Positions 1-6,883 of a stretch of 13,498 nucleotides of DNA are shown here, in pieces; positions within the stretch are counted from its first letter, which is position 1, and the number at the start of each line of letters is the position of its first letter. The stretch comes from a bacterium. GTDB taxonomy: Bacteria > Cyanobacteriota > Sericytochromatia > S15B-MN24 > VGJW01. The notes beneath the pieces were generated by a model. It was given only the letters and a program-made list of their open reading frames with translations. It was not told where the DNA came from and searched no databases. The stretch covers positions 1 to 13,498 of the forward strand of contig JAJYIO010000019.1 in assembly GCA_021790035.1 (NCBI GenBank). Reading direction: 5' to 3'. The position numbers and the translations under genes were made by a program.

Positions 1-151
1 CCCGGAAGACCCCGGTATCGCGCTGGACAGGGCCCCCCTGCGGGGTGTGGGTGGTGCTCGCATTGGCGAGGTTGCTGGCGATCACATCCATGCGGAACCG
101 CTGCGCGGTCAATCCGCTGGCGGCGATCTGCATGCCTTCGAAAGCGCCCAT
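1..151 (-). CDS. flgC: Flagellar basal-body rod protein FlgC, N-terminal part (runs off left edge)
   Basis: Proximal rod subunit of the flagellar basal body, assembled in the periplasm after export by the flagellar type III apparatus. About 50 residues are visible, beginning MGAFEGMQIAASGLTAQR and continuing to MDVIASNLANAST. The SGLTAQR...NLANA pattern is the N-terminal helix shared by rod and hook proteins. The ATG at 151 is preceded by a GGGAGGA ribosome site. It lies 36 nt downstream of flgB on the same strand, the usual flgB-flgC order, and fliE would be expected next, outside the window. The C-terminal part is missing only because the window ends. Confidence 0.93.
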   Translation of the reverse strand, partial: MGAFEGMQIAASGLTAQRFRMDVIASNLANASTTHTPQGGPVQRDTGVFR

Positions 152-187
152 CTATTCCTCCCGGATCGAATGCTGGCTGGTCAAGGG

Positions 188-604
188 CTAGGTCCCGCTG
201 ATGACCGACTTCATTCGGGTGAAGTCGCGCTTCTCGAGATCGGCAACCGCGTTGTAGCTGATCTCGGTCTGTGCCAGCAGTGTCATCTCGTAGTCGATAT
301 CGACATTGTTGCCGTCGTTCCGCATCGAGGTGCCGCTGGCCGTCCATTCGACCGGCTTGATGTCGCCCACAGAATTGGGCCCCAGCGTGAACTGACGCGG
401 CTGATCGACGACGAGACCGACGGGGTCCGCGCCCTTCGAACGCTGCAACAGCCCCTGGAGCTGGCTCTCGAAGTCGACACGCTTGGCCTTGTAGTTAGGC
501 GTATCGACGTTGGCGAGGTTGTCGGCGATGGCGTCGTTGCGTGCGGTCAGGCCATCAAGGGCCGAGTTCAGGAACTCGGGTCCCTGGAACAGGCCTTCGA
601 GCAC
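188..604 (-). CDS. flgB: Flagellar basal-body rod protein FlgB
   Basis: Proximal rod protein linking the MS ring to the rest of the rod; exported by the flagellar type III system. It has 138 residues, normal for the family. The N-terminal region (about 15-45) carries the signature LTARNDAIADNLANVDTPNY followed by KAKRVDFE, which is diagnostic for FlgB. The C-terminal part contains the conserved NNVDIDYEM stretch and a final helix of the type that packs with the N-terminal helix. The start is GTG at 604, chosen because GAGGAGG sits 5 nt upstream (610-616) and because the family N-terminus begins there. First gene of a likely flgB-flgC-fliE operon; the 250 nt upstream hold a sigma-28-like promoter candidate. 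Confidence 0.95.
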   Translation of the reverse strand: MLEGLFQGPEFLNSALDGLTARNDAIADNLANVDTPNYKAKRVDFESQLQGLLQRSKGADPVGLVVDQPRQFTLGPNSVGDIKPVEWTASGTSMRNDGNNVDIDYEMTLLAQTEISYNAVADLEKRDFTRMKSVISGT

Positions 605-609
605 TCGAA

Positions 610-616
610 CCTCCTC
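610..616 (-). promoter_or_regulatory. Shine-Dalgarno site fixing the GTG start of flgB
   Basis: On the minus strand this reads GAGGAGG, 5 nt before the GTG codon at 604. It is the reason for preferring GTG here over any ATG. Confidence 0.75.
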
Positions 617-687
617 GATTGAATCTAGCCAAGTCCGGCGCGTTCCGTCGCTGTCCCTGCCTGAATATACCCTTTGCCAGGCTGTGC

Positions 688-713
688 GGATCGGTGCGAG
701 GGGTCAATCTTTA
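688..713 (-). promoter_or_regulatory. Candidate sigma-28 (FliA/SigD) promoter for flgB
   Basis: The minus strand reads TAAAGATT (713-706), a 10-nt spacer, then ACCGATCC (695-688). Known flagellar sigma-28 promoters are TAAA, 14-16 nt, GCCGAT. Here TAAA is followed after 14 nt by ACCGAT. The predicted transcript start is near 681, giving an untranslated leader of about 77 nt before the flgB GTG. The match is by eye, and flgB is an early gene in many bacteria, so control by another sigma factor remains possible. Confidence 0.35.
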
Positions 714-854
714 CCTTGGCGCAACGAAAATCACCAACAAGACGCCAGCCTGCTCGATCGTACGGAGTATACATAACGCACTCTGTGACGCACAGCACAC
801 CCGCTTTCGATTCCATCGGATCGGAAGCGAGGGATCTTGAGCCCGGGCGACACA

Positions 855-2600
855 TCAGGCCAGCAGAATCCTCTCCCCGCGCTTGCGCCGGGTCAGGTAC
901 TCGCGCACTTCGGCGGCCGTTCGCGTGTTCAGCAGGTCCGCCGGCTCGAGGCCCCCCTTGCGGGCGATCGCCACCCCCAGCGGCACGTTCGCCAGCTCGA
1001 CGGTGTTGTGCGCGTCGGGGTTGATGCTGAAGCGGACTCCCGCCGCCTTGGCCCTCTGGAGCCATCTCCAGTCGAGCTCCAATCTCGAGGGTGTGGAGTT
1101 GATCTCGATGAGCACGCCATACCTGGCGGCGGTCTCGAAGACCCGCTCGAAGTCGATCTCGTAGGCTTCTCGCTCCAGCAGCAGGCGGCCGGACAGGTGT
1201 CCCAGCATCGTCACGTGAGGATCGGCCAGGGCCCGGCAGATCCGCTCCGTCATCTCCTGCCGGGACTCGCCGTACCGGCTGTGAATCGAGGCGACGACGA
1301 AGTCGCACGTATCGAGCGTCCGGGCGCCCATGTCGACCGTACCGTCCTTGAGGATGTCGGCCTCGATCCCCTTGAAAACGACGAAGTCTTCGAGATTGGC
1401 CGCGATCGCATCGATGGCGGCATGCTGCTCGGCCAGGCGTTTGGCATCGAGGCCGCCCACATACGAAGCGGCCTGGCTGTGGTCCGAGATGCCGAGGTAG
1501 CCGAGACCAAGAGCCCGAGCCGCGGCGACCATTTGCTCCAGGGTTGCGTGCCCGTCGCTGGCCACCGTGTGGGCGTGGAAGGTCCCGCGAATCTGGTCCG
1601 CGCGCACGAGATCCGGCAGCGCCCCGCGGCGCGCCGCCTCGATCTCCCAGGTGCCTTCCCGGAGCTCGGGGGGAACCCAGGTCATCCCGAGCTCGGCGTA
1701 TATCTCTTCCTCGGACCGACAGGAGAGACGAAACCCGTCCCTCTGGAGGAAGAGGCCGCGTTCGTCGAGCTGGAGCCCGGCATCCGCAGCCAGGCGCACG
1801 AGATCCGCGAAGTGCTCGGGCGCGCCCGTGTCGTGCAGGAGGGCATGGGCGAACTGGTCGGCGGGTGCGACCCGAAGCTGCGCTTCCAGTCCACTCGCCA
1901 GGCGAATGCGAGCCGTCCCGACGCGGGTCGGCAGCACCTCGATGGCGCCCGGGTAGGCGGCGAAAGCTCCCATCACCGCCTCGCTGTCGTCCGAACTCAC
2001 GACCAGGTCGACCTCCGTGACCACCTCGCAAGCCCGCCGGATCGCCCCGGCGAGCTCGCAGCGCCGGGCGCCGGGCTGAGCCCGCAGATGCGCTAGCAAG
2101 AGGCGGGCCTCGCCGATGGCATCGGCGTACCGGTGCTGGCCCAGCGTCTCCTTGAAGAACGCGAGGTTGCGGGCGACCTTGTCCGCGGTCTTGGTCCCGA
2201 ATCCCTTGAGTTCCGCGATGCGCCCCCTCTTGACGGCATCTTCGAGGTCGGCGAGCGAGGCGATGCCGAGCCCCTCGTGGAGGGCCCTGATCCTCTTGGG
2301 CCCCAGGCCTCGCACGGCCAGGAGCTCGAGCAACGATTCGGGGAAGCTGCGCCTGAGTTGCTGGTAGAGCGGTGTGGTACCGGTTTCGACCAGCGCCTTC
2401 AGCTCGGCCAGCAATCCCTTGCCGATGCCCTTGACCGACAGGATCTCGCCAGACTCGACGCTCGCGCGCAGGTCGCCCCCGAGCCGGGCGATCGCGTCCG
2501 CGCCCTCTCGGTAGGCCCGGATCCGGAACGCATCCTCGCCCTTGAGCTCGAGGAGATCACCGATCTCGGAAAGCAGCCGCGCCGCGCTTGCAGTGTCCAT
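855..2600 (-). CDS. polX: PolX-type DNA polymerase/PHP-domain protein with a degenerate polymerase site
   Basis: Bacterial PolX proteins combine a family X nucleotidyltransferase with a C-terminal PHP metal-dependent 3'-5' exonuclease/AP endonuclease used in base excision repair. The 581 residues match the usual length of about 570. Seen in order: N-terminal 8-kDa-like helical region; helix-hairpin-helix signatures GIGKG (58-62), GLGPK (98-102), GFGTK (133-137); nucleotidyltransferase core about 180-290; PHP domain about 336-570 with HAH (342-344), D349, DH (373-374), E413, H440, H468, and DAH (529-531). All expected PHP ligands are present. The polymerase site is not canonical: the usual GS is GA (185-186), the DxD is E196-V-D198, and the third Asp (in QVDLR) is Gln241. 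I infer weak or absent polymerase activity with nuclease activity retained. Start ATG at 2600 has no strong ribosome site. Confidence 0.9.
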   Translation of the reverse strand: MDTASAARLLSEIGDLLELKGEDAFRIRAYREGADAIARLGGDLRASVESGEILSVKGIGKGLLAELKALVETGTTPLYQQLRRSFPESLLELLAVRGLGPKRIRALHEGLGIASLADLEDAVKRGRIAELKGFGTKTADKVARNLAFFKETLGQHRYADAIGEARLLLAHLRAQPGARRCELAGAIRRACEVVTEVDLVVSSDDSEAVMGAFAAYPGAIEVLPTRVGTARIRLASGLEAQLRVAPADQFAHALLHDTGAPEHFADLVRLAADAGLQLDERGLFLQRDGFRLSCRSEEEIYAELGMTWVPPELREGTWEIEAARRGALPDLVRADQIRGTFHAHTVASDGHATLEQMVAAARALGLGYLGISDHSQAASYVGGLDAKRLAEQHAAIDAIAANLEDFVVFKGIEADILKDGTVDMGARTLDTCDFVVASIHSRYGESRQEMTERICRALADPHVTMLGHLSGRLLLEREAYEIDFERVFETAARYGVLIEINSTPSRLELDWRWLQRAKAAGVRFSINPDAHNTVELANVPLGVAIARKGGLEPADLLNTRTAAEVREYLTRRKRGERILLA

Positions 2601-2729
2601 GCAATCCAGTATGCCGCAAAGGACAGGGCCTGCTGGACTCCTAGAACCATTGGCGGTCCCTCCGGATTACGCGCGCCGCGTACATGGAACCGACGCCCGG
2701 CGGGTAAAAACTCCTCGGGACGCCGATCG

Positions 2730-3548
2730 ATGGGCCTTTTAAGAGCCGCATCCACCTTCGTGGGTTGGCTGTACTTCCAGTTCCGCCTCGCGCTTTCGCC
2801 CGAGGCGGTCCGATTCCAGTGGCGGGAGCTGGCACGCCGACGCATCAAGCTTCCCCCGGGGCGGGTGGGAGCGAGCGTCCCCTTGGTGGTGGGCAAGGGC
2901 GCGTCCGTGGTCCGCCTGACCCTCGAGCCGTCCCGGATGCCAAGACTGGGCCTGCTGATGCGGATCGATGTCGTGGGCCGCAACGGCTTCGCGCAGACCT
3001 TCTACCCTTTCTGGCGCGACCGGACGATCTTCGAGGACTTCCTCGACGAGTGCGCGGTGGTGGCGCTGGCATCCCTCGATTTTCCTGGCGAGCCCCAGGT
3101 CCAGCTCGTCGATCCCGGGCCCTTCGGTATCCGGACGGCCCGGATGGATCCCGATGCCGTGGAGCGCCTCGAAGCCGCTCGTTCGGCTCGTCGCCTGCAG
3201 GTTCGCCTGCCCCAGGAAGTCGCGTCGCATTCCCTGCGTTCGGGCGTGCCTCGAAACACGGCGATCCTGCCGCGCGTCTCTACCCGCTGGCAATCGTCGG
3301 AATTCGAGAACCTGGAGAGCCTCTTCGATCTCGTCTTGACGACCGGCCGACGCGTGGCGGTCCGCATCCGGTCCGATGGCCCCGACCTCTGGGTGACCTT
3401 CTGGCGGCGACCCGATGGTGGACTCTTCGCGCAGTGGGGTCCGGGGGAAGCCCTGGAGCGGGAAAGCCCGGCGGGTCTCTATGAACGGCTCTCCGCCCAG
3501 AACCTCGATCTCGGCGACGTACGCAGCCAGGTCGGCCTGCGGCGCTGA
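2730..3548 (+). CDS. Hypothetical protein, 272 residues
   Basis: I do not recognise the family. The reading frame is open well upstream, but that part lies opposite polX; the ATG at 2730 (MGLLRAASTF) has a weak GGGA about 11 nt before it and is the first sensible start after the divergent intergenic gap. The protein is predicted soluble, with one moderately hydrophobic N-terminal stretch (VGWLYFQFRLAL, about 11-22) too polar for a confident membrane helix. Many Arg, Trp and acidic residues follow, with alternating short beta-like segments such as RVAVRIRSDGPDLWVTFWRR near 230. No catalytic motif is evident. It is divergent from polX and convergent with the lipoprotein gene, so it is probably a single-gene transcript. 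Confidence 0.75.
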   Translation: MGLLRAASTFVGWLYFQFRLALSPEAVRFQWRELARRRIKLPPGRVGASVPLVVGKGASVVRLTLEPSRMPRLGLLMRIDVVGRNGFAQTFYPFWRDRTIFEDFLDECAVVALASLDFPGEPQVQLVDPGPFGIRTARMDPDAVERLEAARSARRLQVRLPQEVASHSLRSGVPRNTAILPRVSTRWQSSEFENLESLFDLVLTTGRRVAVRIRSDGPDLWVTFWRRPDGGLFAQWGPGEALERESPAGLYERLSAQNLDLGDVRSQVGLRR

Positions 3549-3560
3549 CGTCGGGTCAGC
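3544..3560 (+). terminator. Small hairpin at the convergent gene junction, possible terminator
   Basis: GCTGAC (3544-3549), loop GTCGG, GTCAGC (3555-3560): a perfect 6-bp stem overlapping the stop codon of the plus-strand gene and lying between two convergent genes. No U-tract follows on either side, so it is a weak candidate for an intrinsic terminator. Confidence 0.3.
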
Positions 3561-3592
3561 AAGCGTGCCGCTGGGCCCGGCGCCGTCGCGGA

Positions 3593-4300
3593 TCAGTTCG
3601 GCGTGACCGAGCAGGTCGCGAGGCTGGCGGTCACCTGGTAATGGTGCGCCTGGCCGCCGCTCAGCATCGTGGCACGCTCGATGGCCTGGACCATGCCGAC
3701 CCCGGGCGCATACCAGTAATCCAGCGTGTCTCCGCCGCCGGCCGCGTAGGTGAGGTGATGCTGCAGGTGCCAGGCCTCGAATCTTCCCGCCGGGACGTCG
3801 ACGCTCTCGAAGCCAGCCACCTCGATGCGCTCGGTTGCACCGACGAGTTGCCTGCCGGGCCACGACTCACCCACGAACAGGGGAAAGCGCAGGATGGTGA
3901 TCGAATCCGTGGCGGGTGGCCCCGAGGCGATGTAGCGAGACAGGACCACCGACTCCGCCGTCTTGCGAGCCAGGGTGGGGGGCGCTTCCCAGTTTCCGTA
4001 GGAGCGGCTGATCACCATGCCTCCCAAGACCTGCTGCGAGACCGAGAACTTCTGGTCCGGAGCGACCTGTGGCGCCTCGCCGTCATTTTGATCGAGGGAG
4101 TGATAGACCCACGTGCGGCCCAGGTCGAGGGGGTAGGGGTCGGCCATCGCAGAGGGCAGGCTCAAAGCCTCGAGCACCGACGGAGTGGAGCTCAGGCCGG
4201 TCCACGAGCTCCCGCACCCGGCCAGGAGGCCCAGCCCCACAGTGGCGAGGGAGCCTATGGCCAGCGAGCTGGCGGCGAGGCGGGCGATCGGGTGCTTCAT
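3593..4300 (-). CDS. Putative lipoprotein, 235 residues
   Basis: A type II (lipoprotein) signal peptide is clear: MKHPIAR, a hydrophobic stretch of about 15 residues, then the lipobox LLAGC with the acylated Cys at position 29. The mature part has features seen in secreted beta-rich lipoproteins of unknown role: DLGRTWVYHS near 60, a VPAGRFEAWHL segment near 170, and YWYAPGVGMVQ near 195. The YWYAPGVGMV pattern recurs in DUF3108-like and related envelope proteins, so I infer a membrane-anchored, calycin-like or barrel-type fold; that is inference. It is divergent from the gene at 4377, with an AT-rich 76-nt gap between them. The start ATG at 4300 has only a weak ribosome site, but it is the start that supplies the signal peptide. 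Confidence 0.85.
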   Translation of the reverse strand: MKHPIARLAASSLAIGSLATVGLGLLAGCGSSWTGLSSTPSVLEALSLPSAMADPYPLDLGRTWVYHSLDQNDGEAPQVAPDQKFSVSQQVLGGMVISRSYGNWEAPPTLARKTAESVVLSRYIASGPPATDSITILRFPLFVGESWPGRQLVGATERIEVAGFESVDVPAGRFEAWHLQHHLTYAAGGGDTLDYWYAPGVGMVQAIERATMLSGGQAHHYQVTASLATCSVTPN

Positions 4301-4319
4301 AACCAGATCTTAATCTTTT

Positions 4320-4376
4320 ATGGTTCATCATGGCAAGGTAGTGGCCAGGAGCGGGACATCAGGACCAGGAGGCTGA
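4320..4376 (+). other. Possible 18-codon upstream leader ORF
   Basis: ATG at 4320 (MVHHGKVVARSGTSGPGG) ends with TGA directly abutting the ATG of the next gene (TGAATG), and the AGGAGG site of that gene lies inside it. The mini-ORF itself has no Shine-Dalgarno site. It could be a coupling leader or a chance ORF. Confidence 0.25.
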
Positions 4377-5324
4377 ATGTCGGAACCCAGGAAGAGCTTC
4401 AAGAAGGCCAGGTCGGGGGAGGCCTCGTCCCGATCCTTCTGGAGCCGAATATTCGGGCGCAAGAGACCCCCCAGCAAGGCCAAGGTCGCTCGCGCGCTCG
4501 GCGCTCGCGCCGAAGGCACGGCCAGTCCCTCGGGTTCACCCTCGGAACCCAGGCGGGCGCCCGTTTCGCCCCCGCCGAGCGCCGCGCTTCCAAGGAGCGC
4601 CTCGGCGCCGCTGCCGATGGGCATTCCGCTGGATATGCCACGCAACCCCAAGAGCTTTCTGGCCAAGAAATTCAACTCGGAGGTCGTCCAGCGCGCGTTG
4701 CTGGCTGCGATCGACAAGGCCCAAGCGGAGCCGCCGGGCGATCTCGACCCGGTGGGCCTGGCGTTCTGGCGCGAGGGACTCGACCTCAAGCGCTCGATCG
4801 TCACGGCGTTCGACAGCTCGAAACTGCTGCCCGATGCGCAGGTCCGGGCGATCCAGTGGATGGCCAACCTGGAGCGGCTCGACCCGCGCAAGGCGACGTA
4901 CTACGAGGATCTGTTCGTCTGGCGCTGCAAGATCGGCTGGGTGAAGGACAAGGAGTTCGTGGTGCCGGCTGCGGCTATTCAGGCCGGTCTGGCGCTGCGC
5001 AAGCTCTACCAGGTCGTCCGAAAGAAAACCGAGGGCCTGGCAGCCATGACCGAGGCCGAGCGCGCCGGGGCCGCGACCGAACTCGACGCTTACCGGCGCC
5101 TGATGCGCGCGATCGACGCGACGGACGTCCTGGCGGCCGAATCGAGCAGCCTGCCTGGCTTGACCGCTCTCTTCGCCAGCATCGACCCCTACCAGTTCGA
5201 ATTCACGCGGCGTCATCCGCGCTTCGCATCCAACGTCGAGTCGATCTTGACCGAACTTTCGGCCTGGCCGCGCCATATTGAGACCGCGACGCCCGGCGGG
5301 GGAACCCCTGGCCCCGAACTATGA
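4377..5324 (+). CDS. Hypothetical protein with basic, Pro/Ser-rich N-terminus, 315 residues
   Basis: I do not recognise this gene. The start ATG at 4377 is well supported by AGGAGG 4 nt upstream (4367-4372). Residues 1-45 are strongly basic (KKAR, RIFGRKRPPSKAK). Residues 50-80 are low-complexity Ser/Pro/Ala, a likely flexible linker. From about 88 on (NPKSFLAKKFNSEVVQRALLAAIDKAQ) the protein becomes an ordered, mostly helical domain with motifs such as FWREGLDLKRSIVTAF and LERLDPRKATYYEDLFVWR. There is no signal peptide or membrane helix, so it is probably cytoplasmic; the basic tail could contact nucleic acid or membrane phospholipid (inference). It is followed on the same strand, after 117 nt, by the GGDEF-like gene. 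Confidence 0.8.
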   Translation: MSEPRKSFKKARSGEASSRSFWSRIFGRKRPPSKAKVARALGARAEGTASPSGSPSEPRRAPVSPPPSAALPRSASAPLPMGIPLDMPRNPKSFLAKKFNSEVVQRALLAAIDKAQAEPPGDLDPVGLAFWREGLDLKRSIVTAFDSSKLLPDAQVRAIQWMANLERLDPRKATYYEDLFVWRCKIGWVKDKEFVVPAAAIQAGLALRKLYQVVRKKTEGLAAMTEAERAGAATELDAYRRLMRAIDATDVLAAESSSLPGLTALFASIDPYQFEFTRRHPRFASNVESILTELSAWPRHIETATPGGGTPGPEL

Positions 5325-5441
5325 TCCAGGCTGGCGACCGGGACCAACGCCCCACGGTGCTGGCCCGGGCGCACTCCCGGTTTGACCGCAGCGATCGAGG
5401 CGGTTTTGCCACGGCCGGTTTCCACGGCGCAGTCCAGGGGT

Positions 5442-6050
5442 ATGGGCATCAACATGCCTGCAGAAGCTCCCGAGCCGACCCTGACCCAGACCCCTGACTT
5501 CTCCGCGCTGCTCAAGGGTCTCGAGCAGGAGCTCCAGCTGAGTGTCGAAGGGAACTACTGGATTTCCCTGGTCGGCCTGCGCGTCTTCGAGGCGAGCGTC
5601 GGGGACGGCTCAGCGCCCTCGCCAGAGGTCGTCAGGCGGCTTCACGATCGCCTCCCCGAGGTGATCCAGGAGACGATCCGGAGCGAGGCCACGGCCACAC
5701 GTCCGCGAGATGTCTACATGCCCCTTGGCGACGTGTTCTTCGTCGTCTTCCCCGGAACCGCCGAGGCCCAGGTCATCGCGCCGCTTCGGCGCATCCTCGA
5801 CGCTTGGCGCGAGGCGCTGGCGGAGGCATCCAGGAGCGAAGGTCTTGAGCTTCAGCACACCCTGCACATCGGCATCGTGAGCTGGTGTCCTGCGGTCCGT
5901 CCGACCAACGCGAGGGAATTACTGGGTTTCGGGGCCTTCATGGTCGACGAGGCGGGACGGCAGGCCGAGGATACGTCGCTCCACCAGGCCCTCGGCGTCA
6001 CGAACGACGGCACCGAGAGGATCCACGTCGCCCGGTTCCGGTGGCTGTAG
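5442..6050 (+). CDS. Small protein resembling a degenerate GGDEF domain
   Basis: 202 residues from the chosen ATG. The overall pattern follows a GGDEF (diguanylate cyclase-type) domain: a hydrophobic strand WISLVGLRVFE (40-50), helix VVRRLHDRLPEVIQETIR (63-80), then PLGDVFFVVFPGT (94-106) where GGDEF domains carry GGDEF followed by the strand, helix IAPLRRILDAWREAL, strand HTLHIGIVSW (139-148) like the SIGIA strand, and ELLGFGAFMVDEAGRQ (159-174) like the terminal DxALYxAKxxGRN helix. The active loop reads LGDVF, so GTP cyclisation is unlikely; a binding or structural role is the inference. Alternative in-frame starts are TTG at 5382 and ATG at 5454; none has an ideal ribosome site. The family call rests on pattern reading only. 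Confidence 0.7.
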   Translation: MGINMPAEAPEPTLTQTPDFSALLKGLEQELQLSVEGNYWISLVGLRVFEASVGDGSAPSPEVVRRLHDRLPEVIQETIRSEATATRPRDVYMPLGDVFFVVFPGTAEAQVIAPLRRILDAWREALAEASRSEGLELQHTLHIGIVSWCPAVRPTNARELLGFGAFMVDEAGRQAEDTSLHQALGVTNDGTERIHVARFRWL

Positions 6051-6084
6051 CCCTCGTCTCCGACGGGCGCGCCGGACGCTTCCC

Positions 6085-6714
6085 TCAGGCCGCCGGCGCC
6101 CGGTGACCGGCACCAAGGTGCCGCCAGACCCACCAGACGATCCCCGCCAGGACCACCAGGCCGACGGCGACGTCGAAGCGGTGCATGAAGGCCCCCAGGG
6201 CAGCCTCGTTGTGCCCCATCTCGACTCCAGCCCAGAGCAGCGCGTAGCTCCACAGCCACGAACCGACCAGGGTGTACACCGTGAACCGAACGAACGGCAT
6301 CTTGCCGATGCCTGCCGGCAGTGACACGAAGCTCCGGATCACCGGCAAGAGCCGACCGACGAACACCGCGGCATCGCCGAACCGGGCAAAGAACCGCTCG
6401 GATTGCTCGAGGTCGCGTTGCGAGACGAAGAAGTACTTGCCGTAGCGTGCCAGGAAGGGCCGGCCGCCGATGATGCCAGCGGCGTAGGCGATCCAGCTGC
6501 CGATGAGGTTTCCGACCGCGCCGGCAGCGGCCGCCAGGTGAAAGTTGAAGGTTCCCTGGGCGACCAGGACCCCCGCTGCGGGCATCACGATCTCGCTCGG
6601 GATCGGGATGCAAGCGCTCTGGATGGCCATCGTGATCACCACGCCGCCGTATCCGAAGGTGGCCAGGAGGCCGGTCACCCAGACGGCGACGGCCGAGAGA
6701 AAATGGCTGAACAT
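6085..6714 (-). CDS. DedA-family integral membrane protein
   Basis: DedA (SNARE-associated/VTT) proteins act in the cytoplasmic membrane, and members flip or transport undecaprenyl phosphate or phosphatidylethanolamine and support envelope homeostasis. The 209 residues are typical. Diagnostic features seen: an acidic residue in the re-entrant loop, SACIPIPSEIVMPAAG (E41); GNLIGSWIAYAAG (68-80), which is the GxxxGxxxxYxxG motif; FARFGDAAVFVGRLLPVIR (109-127), carrying the essential Arg pair R121 and R127; and LPAGIGKM (132-139). Several hydrophobic segments follow to the C-terminus. The start ATG at 6714 lacks an SD site; TATAGT (6726-6721 on this strand) sits about 7 nt before it, so a leaderless or nearly leaderless transcript is possible. 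It is convergent with the GGDEF-like gene and 169 nt downstream of tadC. Confidence 0.92.
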   Translation of the reverse strand: MFSHFLSAVAVWVTGLLATFGYGGVVITMAIQSACIPIPSEIVMPAAGVLVAQGTFNFHLAAAAGAVGNLIGSWIAYAAGIIGGRPFLARYGKYFFVSQRDLEQSERFFARFGDAAVFVGRLLPVIRSFVSLPAGIGKMPFVRFTVYTLVGSWLWSYALLWAGVEMGHNEAALGAFMHRFDVAVGLVVLAGIVWWVWRHLGAGHRAPAA

Positions 6715-6720
6715 CCGGCC

Positions 6721-6750
6721 ACTATAGCGCCTGACCGCGCTCGGCGTCGA
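6721..6750 (-). promoter_or_regulatory. Candidate promoter immediately before dedA-family gene
   Basis: Minus strand: TCGACG (6750-6745), 18-nt spacer, TATAGT (6726-6721). Transcription would start at or within a few bases of the ATG at 6714, consistent with the missing SD site. The -35 match is only moderate. Confidence 0.25.
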
Positions 6751-6883
6751 CGCCGAAACCGGACGGCCAGGCCCCTTGCGCTGGCTGGCCCTGCGCCCTG
6801 TCCTCTCGACCGAAGAAGTCGAGGTGGGCCCGGTCGAGCAGCGCAGCGACCGCGCATGGGGACCGCTTCAAACCGCAATCAGG

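Noticed and set aside
625..2031. Long minus-strand frame of 468 codons overlapping polX
   Set aside because: Arg/Gly/Pro-rich shadow in another frame of the well-supported PolX gene; no family signature.
837..2096. Long plus-strand frame opposite polX
   Set aside because: Antisense shadow produced by high GC; no domain and no credible ribosome site.
2739..3863. 374-codon minus-strand frame opposite the gene at 2730
   Set aside because: Antisense shadow that also crosses into the lipoprotein gene; no signature.
3641..5281. 546-codon plus-strand frame across the lipoprotein gene and the hypothetical gene at 4377
   Set aside because: Covers two better-supported genes on different strands; composition is typical of GC-rich shadow frames.
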